Shown one piece after another: positions 25,271 through 34,393 of a DNA stretch of 64,000 nt. The notes beneath the pieces were generated by a model, which did no database searches, was not told the DNA's origin, and saw nothing but the letters and a program-made list of their open reading frames with translations. The translations under genes and the position numbers were made by a program. The stretch's first letter is position 1. The number at the start of each line of letters is the position of its first letter. Location of the stretch: the NCBI RefSeq assembly GCF_051486985.1, contig NZ_JAHVDV010000013.1:57634-121633 (forward strand). Reading direction: 5' to 3'. The stretch is from CBFFRJ01 sp051486985 (lineage in GTDB: Bacteria; Pseudomonadota; Gammaproteobacteria; Enterobacterales; Enterobacteriaceae).

Positions 25271-26901
25271 AGCATCCCCTCCAGCTCATCCAAATCCGCC
25301 AGAATCTCTTTTTCCAGATCCTTCAACCGCTTCAGTATCACCTTCGGATCTTCATACTTCTCCGTCTGATACACGACTTCTTTATAACGGTTGATGGAGA
25401 GATCGTATTTCTGCGCCGCAAGTTCCTCCTTCGGCACCACAAACACCGCCTGAGTGCGATCTTTAAAATCAACGCCAGCATCAATCCCTTCCGGGGACTG
25501 TTGTTTCAACAATGAGGCTAATTTCTCACCCATAAAGTTATCAACCGGTAGCCCGCGTAAAGTACGGTAATGCTTCCAGCTTGCCAGCAGATGCGGCAGG
25601 TCGTTGTCTTTTATCGGGTTACGCTTGTCATCCAGGCTGTAACCATCATTTTGCAGATCGTAGAACCAGACCTCGTCCGTCTGACCACCTTTGGTAAAGA
25701 TCAGGATCGCCGTCGCCACACCAGCGTAAGGTTTAAATACGCCGGAAGGCAGATTGATCACCGCTTCCAGCTGGTTATCTTCTACCAGCGTTTTACGCAG
25801 TGATTGGTGCGCCTTACTGGAGCCAAACAGTACACCCTGCGGCACGATAGTGGCACTGCGTCCGCCTACTTTCAGCATTTGCAGGATGCGCGCCAGGAAC
25901 AGCAGCTCAGTTTTCTTGGTTTTCACCATCGCCGACAGCGTGGCGTCGATATCTTCCTCATCCAGTGAACCGGTAAACGGTGGGTTCGCCAATATCAGAT
26001 TGAAAGCATTTTTGCTGGCCTGTGGGAAGTTGGTGCTGAAACTCTGACTCATGGTGTCCTGATAGTGGATATCCGGCTCTTCCACGCCGTGCATAATCAG
26101 GTTCATAGCGGCGATACGCAGCATAGTAGTGTCAAAGTCGTAGCCGTGGAACATGTTGTTATCCACATGGTCACGCCACGGCGTCAGCAGATCGCCAGTA
26201 AAGATTTTTTGCTCTTCCAGCTCACCGCGTTCGTTGCTGCCAATCTCTGTATGGATGGACTCCAGCGAGCTGTATTTTTCCAGCAGGTACTCATAGCTGG
26301 TCGCCAGAAAACCACCAGTGCCACAGGCCGGATCGCAAATCGTCTCACCACGCGCTGGATTCGGCTCCATCATTTCAACCATCGTGCGGATAATGTGGCG
26401 CGGCGTACGGAACTGACCGTTGATTCCGGCGGTGGTCAGCTTGCTTAACAGGTATTCGTAGAGATCGCCTTTGGTGTCGCCACGATCCAGCGGCAGGTTT
26501 TTAATCACCTCTACGGCTTTGGTTAACAGCGACGGTTTGACGATCTCCAGACGGGCATCTTTCATAAAGTTGCCCAGCAGTGTCACCTTTGATGCATCAG
26601 CCTGGCCGAGCTGTCGGAAATGCTGGAACACGCCATCACGCACCACGTCCATCATTTCATCCGAGCCAAGGTTGCTGTAGTGGCTGAAGCGAAACTCCTG
26701 CTGCTCAGGCGCAAAGCGCGGTTTAAAATCAATACCCGCGATTTGCTTACGCTTCTCGTCCCGTTGTTCCTGGGTATCCAGCATCCTGGAGTACATCAGG
26801 TAGGTGATCTGTTCGATAACGGTCAGCGGGTTTGTGATACCACCCACCCAGAAATCTTCCCACAGCCCGTCGATTTTACTTTTTAAGTCACCGGTGATCA
26901 T
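25267..26901 (-). CDS. hsdM: Type I restriction-modification methyltransferase HsdM (system 1)
   Basis: N6-adenine methyltransferase subunit, 544 residues. It shows the N-terminal HsdM helical domain, GQFRTPRHIIRTMVEMMEP, the SAM motif DPACGTGGFLATSYEYLLEK and the catalytic NPPF (LILANPPFTGSLDEED). With HsdS it methylates the recognition site; with HsdR it restricts. It belongs to a different HsdM lineage from the EcoKI-like copy at 48183. A terminator-like hairpin separates it from hsdR. Confidence 0.95.
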   Translation of the reverse strand: MITGDLKSKIDGLWEDFWVGGITNPLTVIEQITYLMYSRMLDTQEQRDEKRKQIAGIDFKPRFAPEQQEFRFSHYSNLGSDEMMDVVRDGVFQHFRQLGQADASKVTLLGNFMKDARLEIVKPSLLTKAVEVIKNLPLDRGDTKGDLYEYLLSKLTTAGINGQFRTPRHIIRTMVEMMEPNPARGETICDPACGTGGFLATSYEYLLEKYSSLESIHTEIGSNERGELEEQKIFTGDLLTPWRDHVDNNMFHGYDFDTTMLRIAAMNLIMHGVEEPDIHYQDTMSQSFSTNFPQASKNAFNLILANPPFTGSLDEEDIDATLSAMVKTKKTELLFLARILQMLKVGGRSATIVPQGVLFGSSKAHQSLRKTLVEDNQLEAVINLPSGVFKPYAGVATAILIFTKGGQTDEVWFYDLQNDGYSLDDKRNPIKDNDLPHLLASWKHYRTLRGLPVDNFMGEKLASLLKQQSPEGIDAGVDFKDRTQAVFVVPKEELAAQKYDLSINRYKEVVYQTEKYEDPKVILKRLKDLEKEILADLDELEGML

Positions 26902-26929
26902 TGTTAACGTCTATACCCTGTTATAAAAA

Positions 26930-26956
26930 TAAAAGCCCCGCAGCCGGGGCTTGTCA
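26930..26956 (-). terminator. Hairpin between hsdR and hsdM (system 1)
   Basis: AAGCCCC (26933-26939) pairs with GGGGCTT (26946-26952). On the minus strand it is followed by TTTATTTTT, so it looks like an intrinsic terminator just after the hsdR stop. It may reduce read-through into hsdM or imply that hsdM has its own promoter. Confidence 0.7.
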
Positions 26957-26964
26957 TATGCGTA

Positions 26965-29900
26965 TTATACCGTCGCTACGTCGGTCACAACACCCAACTC
27001 TTCGACTATCTTTTGCAACCGGGCGATCTGCTCTATGTCTGGGAAAACACCAGTAACACCTTCGTTGTGGATGTGTGTAAACGGCTGTTCAAAGAGCTGT
27101 CGCATTTCAATGGTGCCGTAATCGCGGATGTGGTTTTTCAGCAATGACAGGAAACGCAGTTGCTGGCTGGTCAGGCTGTTGTCAGCGGCGAACCGGGCAA
27201 AGCGCACTTCCACCGCGTCGCTGTCCATCCCGATAATGGTACGCAAAAGTTTATCCAGGCTTGCGGTTGCCTGCGGGTAGAACTCTTTTAGCGCTCGGAT
27301 ATCAACGTTGGGGTTTTGGATCAGTACCAGTTTTGCCAACTCATCCAGTTCGCCTTGTGTTACCGGCTCGCCGTTGCGGATTTTTTTCAGTACCGGATTT
27401 TGCTGAAACAGGGGCTCCAACGCTCCTTGAACCTGCTGACGATAGAGTTTGAAATCAATCGAGCGTATGTTGGTTTTGCGGGTCTCCGTCTGGATCAGGT
27501 TCGCATCTTCGGTAATATCCACCTGTATCGAACCAAATTTCGGCGTCGCGTCTTTTTCCATCAGGTGCATGATGCCGCGCAAATGAATGCGGATATCCTC
27601 CAGTTCTTCCAGGCTGGCTTGCTTCCACCAGCCTAAATCACGAAGTTGATTAATCCGTTGTCCTTGCTGTTGCACCTGAGTCAGATGCGGCGGCAGACGT
27701 TCCACTTTCTCGATGATGACCGGCCAGAGCACATCAAGCTCTTCCGGGTTGGTATAACGGGCAGTTTGCGCCGCCAGAATATCCATATCAAAGCGCATGG
27801 CATCGCTTTGCCCGCGAACGTCCAGCCACTGCATCAGCGGGGCCAGGACAGATAGCAGATCCTGCTGTGTTTTCGGGGAAAGCTGGCGCAGCACTTTTTC
27901 ATCGCTGTACTGCGCTTTTTGCTGCCACTTCTCCTGTACGGCAATCGACTTTTCATCCAGCGCGTTGATCTGTTCGCGGAGCTGGTGAGCGACTAAATCC
28001 ACCGCCTGTTTGTCGAACTTACGCTGTGCAGCAGCCCCCAGCATAACCCACGCTTCGAAGCGTTTTTGCGCCAGCGATTTTGTCGCTGTGACTTCGGCCT
28101 CTTCGGTATGCAACTCGTGATACTCAAAATTGCCCCAGTGATCGAAGATACGGAATTTTTGCTTATCCAGCGGTTTGCCGTTGTCATCGTAGCCGTACAG
28201 CCCCGCACAGAGGCGCGTACCACGGCCAATCATCTGCCAGAACTTCACTTTTGATTTGACCGGCTTGGCAAAGACCAGATTTACAATTTCCGGAACATCA
28301 ATACCGGTATCAAGCATGTCAACAGAGATAGCGATGGTCAGCTCTTTGTTGGTGCTTTCATCCAGCCCTTTAAAATCGTCAATCAGTTGCTCGGCGCGGG
28401 GATCGTAGTTGTCGATGACCTGGCAGAAGCGTCCAGCAAACTGCGGGTACATGTCGTCGAACAATGCATTCAATAGCAGCGCGTGTTTGTGGTTACGGGC
28501 GAAAATGATGGTTTTACCTGGCAGTTGGCCGTCCTGATCTTTCAGGCCGTTTTCCATCAGGTTACGCAAGATATAGCGGTTGGTATCTTTGTTATAAATT
28601 GCCTCATCCAGCGCCTTGCCATCAAATTCCAGCGTATTGGGATCGATACCCTGTTCTTCCAGTTCGCGGATTTGTGCGTCGCTTAACTTCTCCCGTTTGA
28701 TACCTTCGCGCAGGAATTCCGTGGTGTGCGTAACAACTTCATAGGGAACCAGATTGTTATCGGCGATGGCATCTTCCAGGCTGTAGTTGGCGGTAGGGAT
28801 ACGTCCTTCACAACCAAACAGGCCGAAAGTGGTTTTACTCACCATGTCGATCGGCGTGGCCGTCAGGCCAATCTGGAGGGCATCAAAATACTTAAACAGG
28901 TCGCCGTAGACGTTGTAGATAGAGCGGTGGGATTCATCGGCGATAATCAAATCGAAATAACCAACATCAAAATGGTCCATGATTTTCATCATGCCGGGAT
29001 AGGTGGCGATGTAGATCCTGGCATTCTGCCTGTCTGCTTTCTTCGATTTCCCGACCACATACAGCGGCTCATTGGTGAATTGATTAAAGGCATTCGCCGC
29101 CTGTTTACGTAGCTCTTTGCGGTCACAAAGAAACAAGACGCGTTTTACCCAGCGGGCATCAATCATCAGTTTGCTCAGTGCAATAGCCACGCGGGTTTTA
29201 CCTGTACCGGTAGCCTGAACAATCAACGACTGGCGATACTTGTTGGTGAAACGTTCGCTGACGCGGGCAATGGTTTCAAGCTGATATAGACGTCCGGCAA
29301 CTGCTTTGCCTTCATTATCCTTAACGTGCGGCACGCTGTTGAGCGGCAGACGGGTTTCACGCTGCTGAATAAGATATTGCAGGCTTTCCTTGCTGTAGAA
29401 GCCAAATACCCGACGCGGCGGATAGCCATGAGTTTTATGGTCGTCCCACAGCCAGATATCGTAGCCGTTGGTGTAGAAGATGACCGGACGCTGACCATAT
29501 TCCTTCTCTAGCCAGTCGGCATACAGCCGGGCCTGAATTCGCCCCTGCTCGGCATTGACGCTGGTTTTTTTGGCTTCCACCACCGCCAGCGGTTTATGTG
29601 CCTCATCCCACAAGACATAATCCGCATAACCGTCACCGGTTGCGGTAGGCTGTTCTTTAACAGGGTGTTCCTGCGTAACCTGATCGGTATCTTTTAGCTC
29701 TTCCCCTACATTCCAGTCAGCAGCAAGCAAGCGGGAGTCAATCAGGCGGCGGCGGGTTTCCGCTTCATCAATAGAGAGGATATCGGCAACATGCTGGTTA
29801 CGCGCTCTGGCTTCATTCAGGCGCTGGGTGAGGTGTTCGGCCTTTTCCTGCTCTTGCTGTAGTGCGCGTTGTAACGCCAGTTCTCGCTCACGGCTTTCAT

Positions 29901-30378
29901 CTTGAGCCCTGATTGCATCTTCCAGACGTTTATCATCTGCACGACCTGAAGATTGCGTTAATGGAGGAAGAGTAAATTTGGGGCAGTTATCAACATTACC
30001 GTGGGCGTAGCGGACATATAGCCAAATTCCCAACAAATACGCTTCTTTGAGCAGCCAGTAGGTATCTTTAGCTTTGATACGACCACCGTGCGCGGCACGG
30101 TTGCCGTGGATACGTAGCGCATCCATTTTCATGATGATGGCTTCCGGCATCATGCTGGTAAACACATCGGCGTTCATTAAATCGTACAGATTAGCCTTGA
30201 TGCCTTCCGGCAACCGCTCCTGACGATACAACCAGCGCACTATCAATTCGGTGTAGTTACGCAGCTTAACCAGACAGCTTTCAGGATCGGAGTGAACATA
30301 GCGTTCCGCCATACACGCGAGTTCCGCCAGTTCCGGCCACTGGCTACGCAACATTTCAAAATTGAGAGACTGCTCCAT
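26965..30378 (-). CDS. hsdR: Type I restriction endonuclease HsdR (system 1)
   Basis: Translocating restriction subunit, 1137 residues. The N-terminal helical region is followed by the nuclease core ADYVLWDEAHKPLAVVEAKK (PD-(D/E)XK). The superfamily 2 motor shows Walker A VQATGTGKTRVAIAL, the DESH box IIADESHRSIYN, GLTATPID, and motif VI MIGRGTRLC. A coiled-coil C terminus would bind HsdM/HsdS. The ATG at 30378 is used; a TTG one codon upstream gives the alternative start. It is the first gene of the leftward hsdR-hsdM-hsdS set. Confidence 0.95.
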   Translation of the reverse strand: MEQSLNFEMLRSQWPELAELACMAERYVHSDPESCLVKLRNYTELIVRWLYRQERLPEGIKANLYDLMNADVFTSMMPEAIIMKMDALRIHGNRAAHGGRIKAKDTYWLLKEAYLLGIWLYVRYAHGNVDNCPKFTLPPLTQSSGRADDKRLEDAIRAQDESRERELALQRALQQEQEKAEHLTQRLNEARARNQHVADILSIDEAETRRRLIDSRLLAADWNVGEELKDTDQVTQEHPVKEQPTATGDGYADYVLWDEAHKPLAVVEAKKTSVNAEQGRIQARLYADWLEKEYGQRPVIFYTNGYDIWLWDDHKTHGYPPRRVFGFYSKESLQYLIQQRETRLPLNSVPHVKDNEGKAVAGRLYQLETIARVSERFTNKYRQSLIVQATGTGKTRVAIALSKLMIDARWVKRVLFLCDRKELRKQAANAFNQFTNEPLYVVGKSKKADRQNARIYIATYPGMMKIMDHFDVGYFDLIIADESHRSIYNVYGDLFKYFDALQIGLTATPIDMVSKTTFGLFGCEGRIPTANYSLEDAIADNNLVPYEVVTHTTEFLREGIKREKLSDAQIRELEEQGIDPNTLEFDGKALDEAIYNKDTNRYILRNLMENGLKDQDGQLPGKTIIFARNHKHALLLNALFDDMYPQFAGRFCQVIDNYDPRAEQLIDDFKGLDESTNKELTIAISVDMLDTGIDVPEIVNLVFAKPVKSKVKFWQMIGRGTRLCAGLYGYDDNGKPLDKQKFRIFDHWGNFEYHELHTEEAEVTATKSLAQKRFEAWVMLGAAAQRKFDKQAVDLVAHQLREQINALDEKSIAVQEKWQQKAQYSDEKVLRQLSPKTQQDLLSVLAPLMQWLDVRGQSDAMRFDMDILAAQTARYTNPEELDVLWPVIIEKVERLPPHLTQVQQQGQRINQLRDLGWWKQASLEELEDIRIHLRGIMHLMEKDATPKFGSIQVDITEDANLIQTETRKTNIRSIDFKLYRQQVQGALEPLFQQNPVLKKIRNGEPVTQGELDELAKLVLIQNPNVDIRALKEFYPQATASLDKLLRTIIGMDSDAVEVRFARFAADNSLTSQQLRFLSLLKNHIRDYGTIEMRQLFEQPFTHIHNEGVTGVFPDIEQIARLQKIVEELGVVTDVATV

Positions 30379-30655
30379 CAATCATCGCCTTATGTCGTGG
30401 ATACAACAGGAATTCTGGAAAGAATATCACACTATTTTGGCTGACGAAGTGAGCCGGATGGCATATGGGGGCTATGAATTGACTGCCGTAACAACTGTAA
30501 AGAGATCAAGCATTTATTAATTACAGTCAATAGCATGATTTTTTATACTTTGGGCTCAGAAGAACCCTGAAGACGGTAACGGGCTGTCCGTTCTCCCGCA
30601 ACTGGCGATACTTCGGAAAGCCTGTTATTGGATTACATGAATTTATCTATGGGTT

Positions 30656-31585
30656 TTAATTATTGTGTTGTCTTTTGCACGCAGATAGAGCTTTATCGAA
30701 AAGTTCTTTAAAATCCCCCTCACGCGCCCACCCTTTTATCATGCTTGCTGAGTTAGCTGATTCATTCAAATTGTTAGCTATGATGAATTCATCAAGCCTC
30801 CCACCCAGTTCATTGTGTAATGCAGTAGCTGTTTTCAGTTTAGAGTTTGGTTCTGGCAGTATTTCCTCTTTCAGGATGCGAGTAACTTCTTTTTTGTGAG
30901 CACCAAAACTCTTCTCAGCCTTTACATTTGCAGCTTTTTTTGCATCCTCGTGTTTTTTTAACGCTGACTCAAGGGCCTGCACGTTGCTGCACCATCCCCG
31001 AAACTCTCCCAGCTGTTCGAAGGCTTCAAACATTGCATTCGACTTCTCGGCTTCGCGGCCCATTTCACTCAGGTAATGAAAGGCCAGAGTAAAAAAGTAA
31101 GAAGCTGCTTCAAACCTGTCCATTCCATTGGTATTCAGTAACTCATTTACCGTATCAAGTCCCTTGCGCAAGCCTTTGACATGCAGTGAAGTAAAATCTG
31201 GGTCTTCTACAGATTCTTGGTCGTTAAGTTTTTTCAGGTCGCTAAGTCCAGTTTCAATTTCATCTTCCTCACTTAAGTCTTCAAGAAGGAAGCGCATAAA
31301 AGTATCAAAATTGCACTGTGTGCTGACAACGTAGTTTTGAAGAATAGTTGACGGGTGTCGTTCCTTTACCGAGTTTTTCCTCAATGTAATGTGATGTATC
31401 CAGTCGGGATACGAGTCATTCAGATAACTTACCAGACGTTGTTCTGACGAGGAAAAACTGAGCCAGTGATCATTCAGGAAACTACCTGGAACAGGCGGTG
31501 TGGGCTTATTAAAGTGTTCTAGATAGTAATCAGTAGGCGTTTTACCAAATTTACCTTCAAAGTTATTGTTTCTTTTTCGTACCAT
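30656..31585 (-). CDS. Hypothetical protein, 309 residues
   Basis: Not recognised. It starts MVRKRNNNFEGKFGKTPTDYYLEHF. It is mostly alpha-helical and charged, with an acidic stretch LEDLSEEDEIETGLSDL and a lysine-rich, probably coiled segment LESALKKHEDAKKAANVKAEKSFGAHKKEVTRILKEEIL. No signal peptide, membrane segment or nuclease motif is visible. It has the same direction as hsdR and lies 277 bp upstream of it; a link to the restriction system is possible but unsupported. Divergent from alpA. Confidence 0.6.
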   Translation of the reverse strand: MVRKRNNNFEGKFGKTPTDYYLEHFNKPTPPVPGSFLNDHWLSFSSSEQRLVSYLNDSYPDWIHHITLRKNSVKERHPSTILQNYVVSTQCNFDTFMRFLLEDLSEEDEIETGLSDLKKLNDQESVEDPDFTSLHVKGLRKGLDTVNELLNTNGMDRFEAASYFFTLAFHYLSEMGREAEKSNAMFEAFEQLGEFRGWCSNVQALESALKKHEDAKKAANVKAEKSFGAHKKEVTRILKEEILPEPNSKLKTATALHNELGGRLDEFIIANNLNESANSASMIKGWAREGDFKELFDKALSACKRQHNN

Positions 31586-31765
31586 GCCTCATGGGTATCC
31601 TTGCCAACATTATGATTTTTCTATCATAAACGAAAAAGTGTCAGGTGTTGTGCGCTATCTCAAGAAAATATTTTCTGCACACGTATTTTTACCTTTATAT
31701 CTTGCTCTTAAAGTCAATAGCACTCCGGGGAATTCTCCGGCTATCAACTTAAGGAGGAACCAACG

Positions 31766-32059
31766 ATGATCAACCCGCCACGAACCGATTATCCGGTTTA
31801 TGCAAGCTGGCATAACAACATAGAGACTGGACGACCACCCCTACCAGACGTTGAAAAACGGATCCACTTTGCAATGGGCGATGACATCCTGCTCAGCATG
31901 AAAGACATCACCGCTCACAGTGGCCTTAGTGACAAGCATTACTATTCACTTATTTCCAGAGGTATGTTTCCCCGACCGCTGAAAATTGGTCGCTCAAGTC
32001 GCTGGAGAAAAAGTGACTATGAAGCATGGTTAAATGAGCGGGACACAAATCGCAAGTAA
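31766..32059 (+). CDS. alpA: AlpA-family transcriptional regulator
   Basis: A 97-residue DNA-binding protein with a MerR/AlpA winged helix-turn-helix in its second half: LLSMKDITAHSGLSDKHYYSLISRGMFPRPLKIGRSSRWRKSDYEAWL. AAGGAGG precedes the ATG. In CP4-57 AlpA controls element genes including the integrase, and as there, alpA lies upstream of a yfjI homologue. The N-terminal 35 residues are extra relative to the minimal family. Confidence 0.88.
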   Translation: MINPPRTDYPVYASWHNNIETGRPPLPDVEKRIHFAMGDDILLSMKDITAHSGLSDKHYYSLISRGMFPRPLKIGRSSRWRKSDYEAWLNERDTNRK

Positions 32060-32261
32060 TCTGGACTGCAATATCGCTTACTGAAACGATTTGTATTAAT
32101 GGGATTATCTAAAGTACGAGAAAATACGCACGCCTGTAATTGAAAAATAAGTTATCTGTACCAGCATATTTATCACATTAACCCCGTGAGGGGAACAGCT
32201 ATACCTGCTGTTCATCAGCTGGTATATGGCTTATGCTCTTTAACAATAAGGGAACATTATC
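32060..32261 (+). promoter_or_regulatory. alpA-yfjI leader with two hairpins
   Basis: The non-coding 202-bp stretch has CCCC-GTGA-GGGG (32182-32193, a GNRA-type loop) directly followed by GAACAGC (32193-32199) paired with GCTGTTC (32207-32213), some 50-75 bp before the yfjI start. P4-like satellites control replication genes by short structured immunity RNAs in this position; whether that holds here is inference. Confidence 0.4.
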
Positions 32262-33869
32262 ATGAATCTGCCCCTGCAGAATTATCAGGGGGAAACTCCT
32301 GAACAACGAAATATGTCTGTTAACGCCTCTGAAACACTATCATTTCCAATAAGGTCTCTTCCCAAAAAAATCAGTAATGCAATCATCGCTACTAGTGTAA
32401 ATAAAGGAGTCTCTGTAGAGATTGCTGCCAGTTCATTTCTGGCTGCTGCTTCTCTTGCCTGCCTCCCGCTGGTTGAAGTGATACCTGTACATACAAAGAT
32501 CCCTGAGCCCGCCGTGCTCAATTTTCTGGTTATTGCCGGGTCCGGTAGCGGAAAGTCTACGGTGTTGAGAGCTGTTATGCAGGTCTTTCATGATTTTTCA
32601 TCAGAGGTGAATGAAGAATATAAAAATCTATTGAACCAATTTCAGGCCGATACAAGCCTGTGGGAGGAAAATAAAAAGGCCCTGGCCCGAAACCTACGGC
32701 AGGCGACGTCCCGCAATTATGGTCGTGAAGATGCAGAAGGGGCTATGGAGGAGCATCTGAAAAATAAACCGCAGAAACCTGTCAGGTTTAAATTCTTATA
32801 TCAGGATATATCTAACGGTGAGCTTATCAAAAGCCTCGGAGATAATCCTGATGCGGGTATTTTCTCTGAAGAAGCCGTTACATTTTTTAAATCTAGGGCT
32901 AAAAACGATCCGGGTATATTTAACCTCGGGTGGGACGGTGCTCCATACTCATATCAACGCGACGGCGTGGATTGTGAAATCAATCTTCGCCTGATGTTTT
33001 GCCTGATGGTTCAGCCCGATATTTTTGATGAATATATCACCAGAAATCAGACAACAGGGAGAGGGAGCGGTTTCCTTGCCCGCTTTCTGTCAGTCAAAGT
33101 CGAGGGTGAATGTCAATATCAGGATGGCGATTCTAGTCATATGAACCGCGCTCTTGACGAATTTGAAAACAGAGTCCTGGAGCTATTGGAACGGGCAAAG
33201 CAACGTTTTTATGATGGCATCACTGATAAGCAGCAATTAATCCTGTCACCTCAGGCCATTGCATTTATGGGCGAAAAACGCGCCGAAATGAAGCAAAAAA
33301 TAAGCGAGGGAGGACCATGGGAACATATTAAGGATATTGCTCTTAAATCGGGCTCTAACGCGATACGACTGGCTGCAATGCTTCACCACTTTGATGAGCA
33401 GCCAGAAAATGAAATATCGCTTTCAGTAATGGAATGTGCACATAGGGTCATTGACTGGTATATGCAACAGGCTGGAAGAGTGTTTTATAGAAATTCACGT
33501 CTTTTCCTTTTTGAAAAAGATGTGCTGGAAGTATACCACTGGATCCACAACAGAATGACGATAGAGGGAAGAGCGATAATCGCAAAGTCCGAAATTATGC
33601 GTCTGGGACCCACGCATAAGGATAATAATCTCCGGTTAGCCAGCAAACTGGAACCCATCCTGGCACAACTGGCATGGCAAAAAAGAATTTATTTGATTCA
33701 GAATTACACAGGAGGACCTGTTTATATCATTCTGCCTAATTCACTCGGTTTTTTTCAGAATCCCGACATGCAGCGAGACTTATTCCCTCAGGGATGCAGA
33801 TACCTTGAGCCCAGCGATTTATCTGAAAGGGTGGCACTGAACTTACCTAATCTGACTTTCTCTTGGTGA
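32262..33869 (+). CDS. yfjI: YfjI-like DUF3987 protein
   Basis: A 535-residue protein of the YfjI/DUF3987 family found in CP4-57-like elements. Residues ~90-100 contain a P-loop, LVIAGSGSGKSTVLRAVMQVF, then ISNGELIKSLGDNPDAGIFSEEAVTFFKSRA and a C-terminal winged-helix-like part. Family members are thought to act in element replication as primase/helicase-like ATPases; this is inference. It follows alpA, as in CP4-57. The ribosome site AAGGGAA is near the ATG. Confidence 0.82.
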   Translation: MNLPLQNYQGETPEQRNMSVNASETLSFPIRSLPKKISNAIIATSVNKGVSVEIAASSFLAAASLACLPLVEVIPVHTKIPEPAVLNFLVIAGSGSGKSTVLRAVMQVFHDFSSEVNEEYKNLLNQFQADTSLWEENKKALARNLRQATSRNYGREDAEGAMEEHLKNKPQKPVRFKFLYQDISNGELIKSLGDNPDAGIFSEEAVTFFKSRAKNDPGIFNLGWDGAPYSYQRDGVDCEINLRLMFCLMVQPDIFDEYITRNQTTGRGSGFLARFLSVKVEGECQYQDGDSSHMNRALDEFENRVLELLERAKQRFYDGITDKQQLILSPQAIAFMGEKRAEMKQKISEGGPWEHIKDIALKSGSNAIRLAAMLHHFDEQPENEISLSVMECAHRVIDWYMQQAGRVFYRNSRLFLFEKDVLEVYHWIHNRMTIEGRAIIAKSEIMRLGPTHKDNNLRLASKLEPILAQLAWQKRIYLIQNYTGGPVYIILPNSLGFFQNPDMQRDLFPQGCRYLEPSDLSERVALNLPNLTFSW

Positions 33870-34393
33870 AGTCGGTGCCCATTACCGGATACTCGATGTG
33901 ATTATTTATTCACTGTGTGTCTCGGTATCCACATAAGGCGGCTGAGTGTTTTTTCATCAAAATGCAATTACTATGACTTCACAAGCCCTGATTCTTGCGA
34001 ATTTTCGCAGGATCACGGCAATGGTTATGTCTGCATTTTTATTTTTGGTTGAAAATTGAGTTGTAAAGCTATTTTGGGGGCGGCATGACCTAAAAGGTAA
34101 AACCTTCAAAACCGAATAATTAGTCACGTGGAACGCATTTGTTCATCAGTAAAACTCGCCCTTCATAGTCACTCTGTTATCACTTTGAGTACATTAGTAG
34201 CAACTGAAGGGCTTCATTAAATATACCTATCAGGGGAGGAAATATAAAATTTATAATGAATGAATATTTAAAATTTTAATGAGATAGTCTCTAGGTGGCT
34301 TCTGTCTCATTTAACCCATCTTACATTATCTTATTACTATCATTTATTAATAATTAACTATTCTATCTATTAATTATCATTAAGAATACTATC
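33870..34393. other. AT-rich intergenic region without a supported gene
   Basis: The 524 bp downstream of yfjI. It contains an inverted pair GCCCTTCA (about 34158) and TGAAGGGC (about 34206), and small stem GCGAATTTTCGC. The last 150 bp are strongly AT-rich. An origin or regulatory role is possible, but nothing specific is recognised. Confidence 0.3.
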
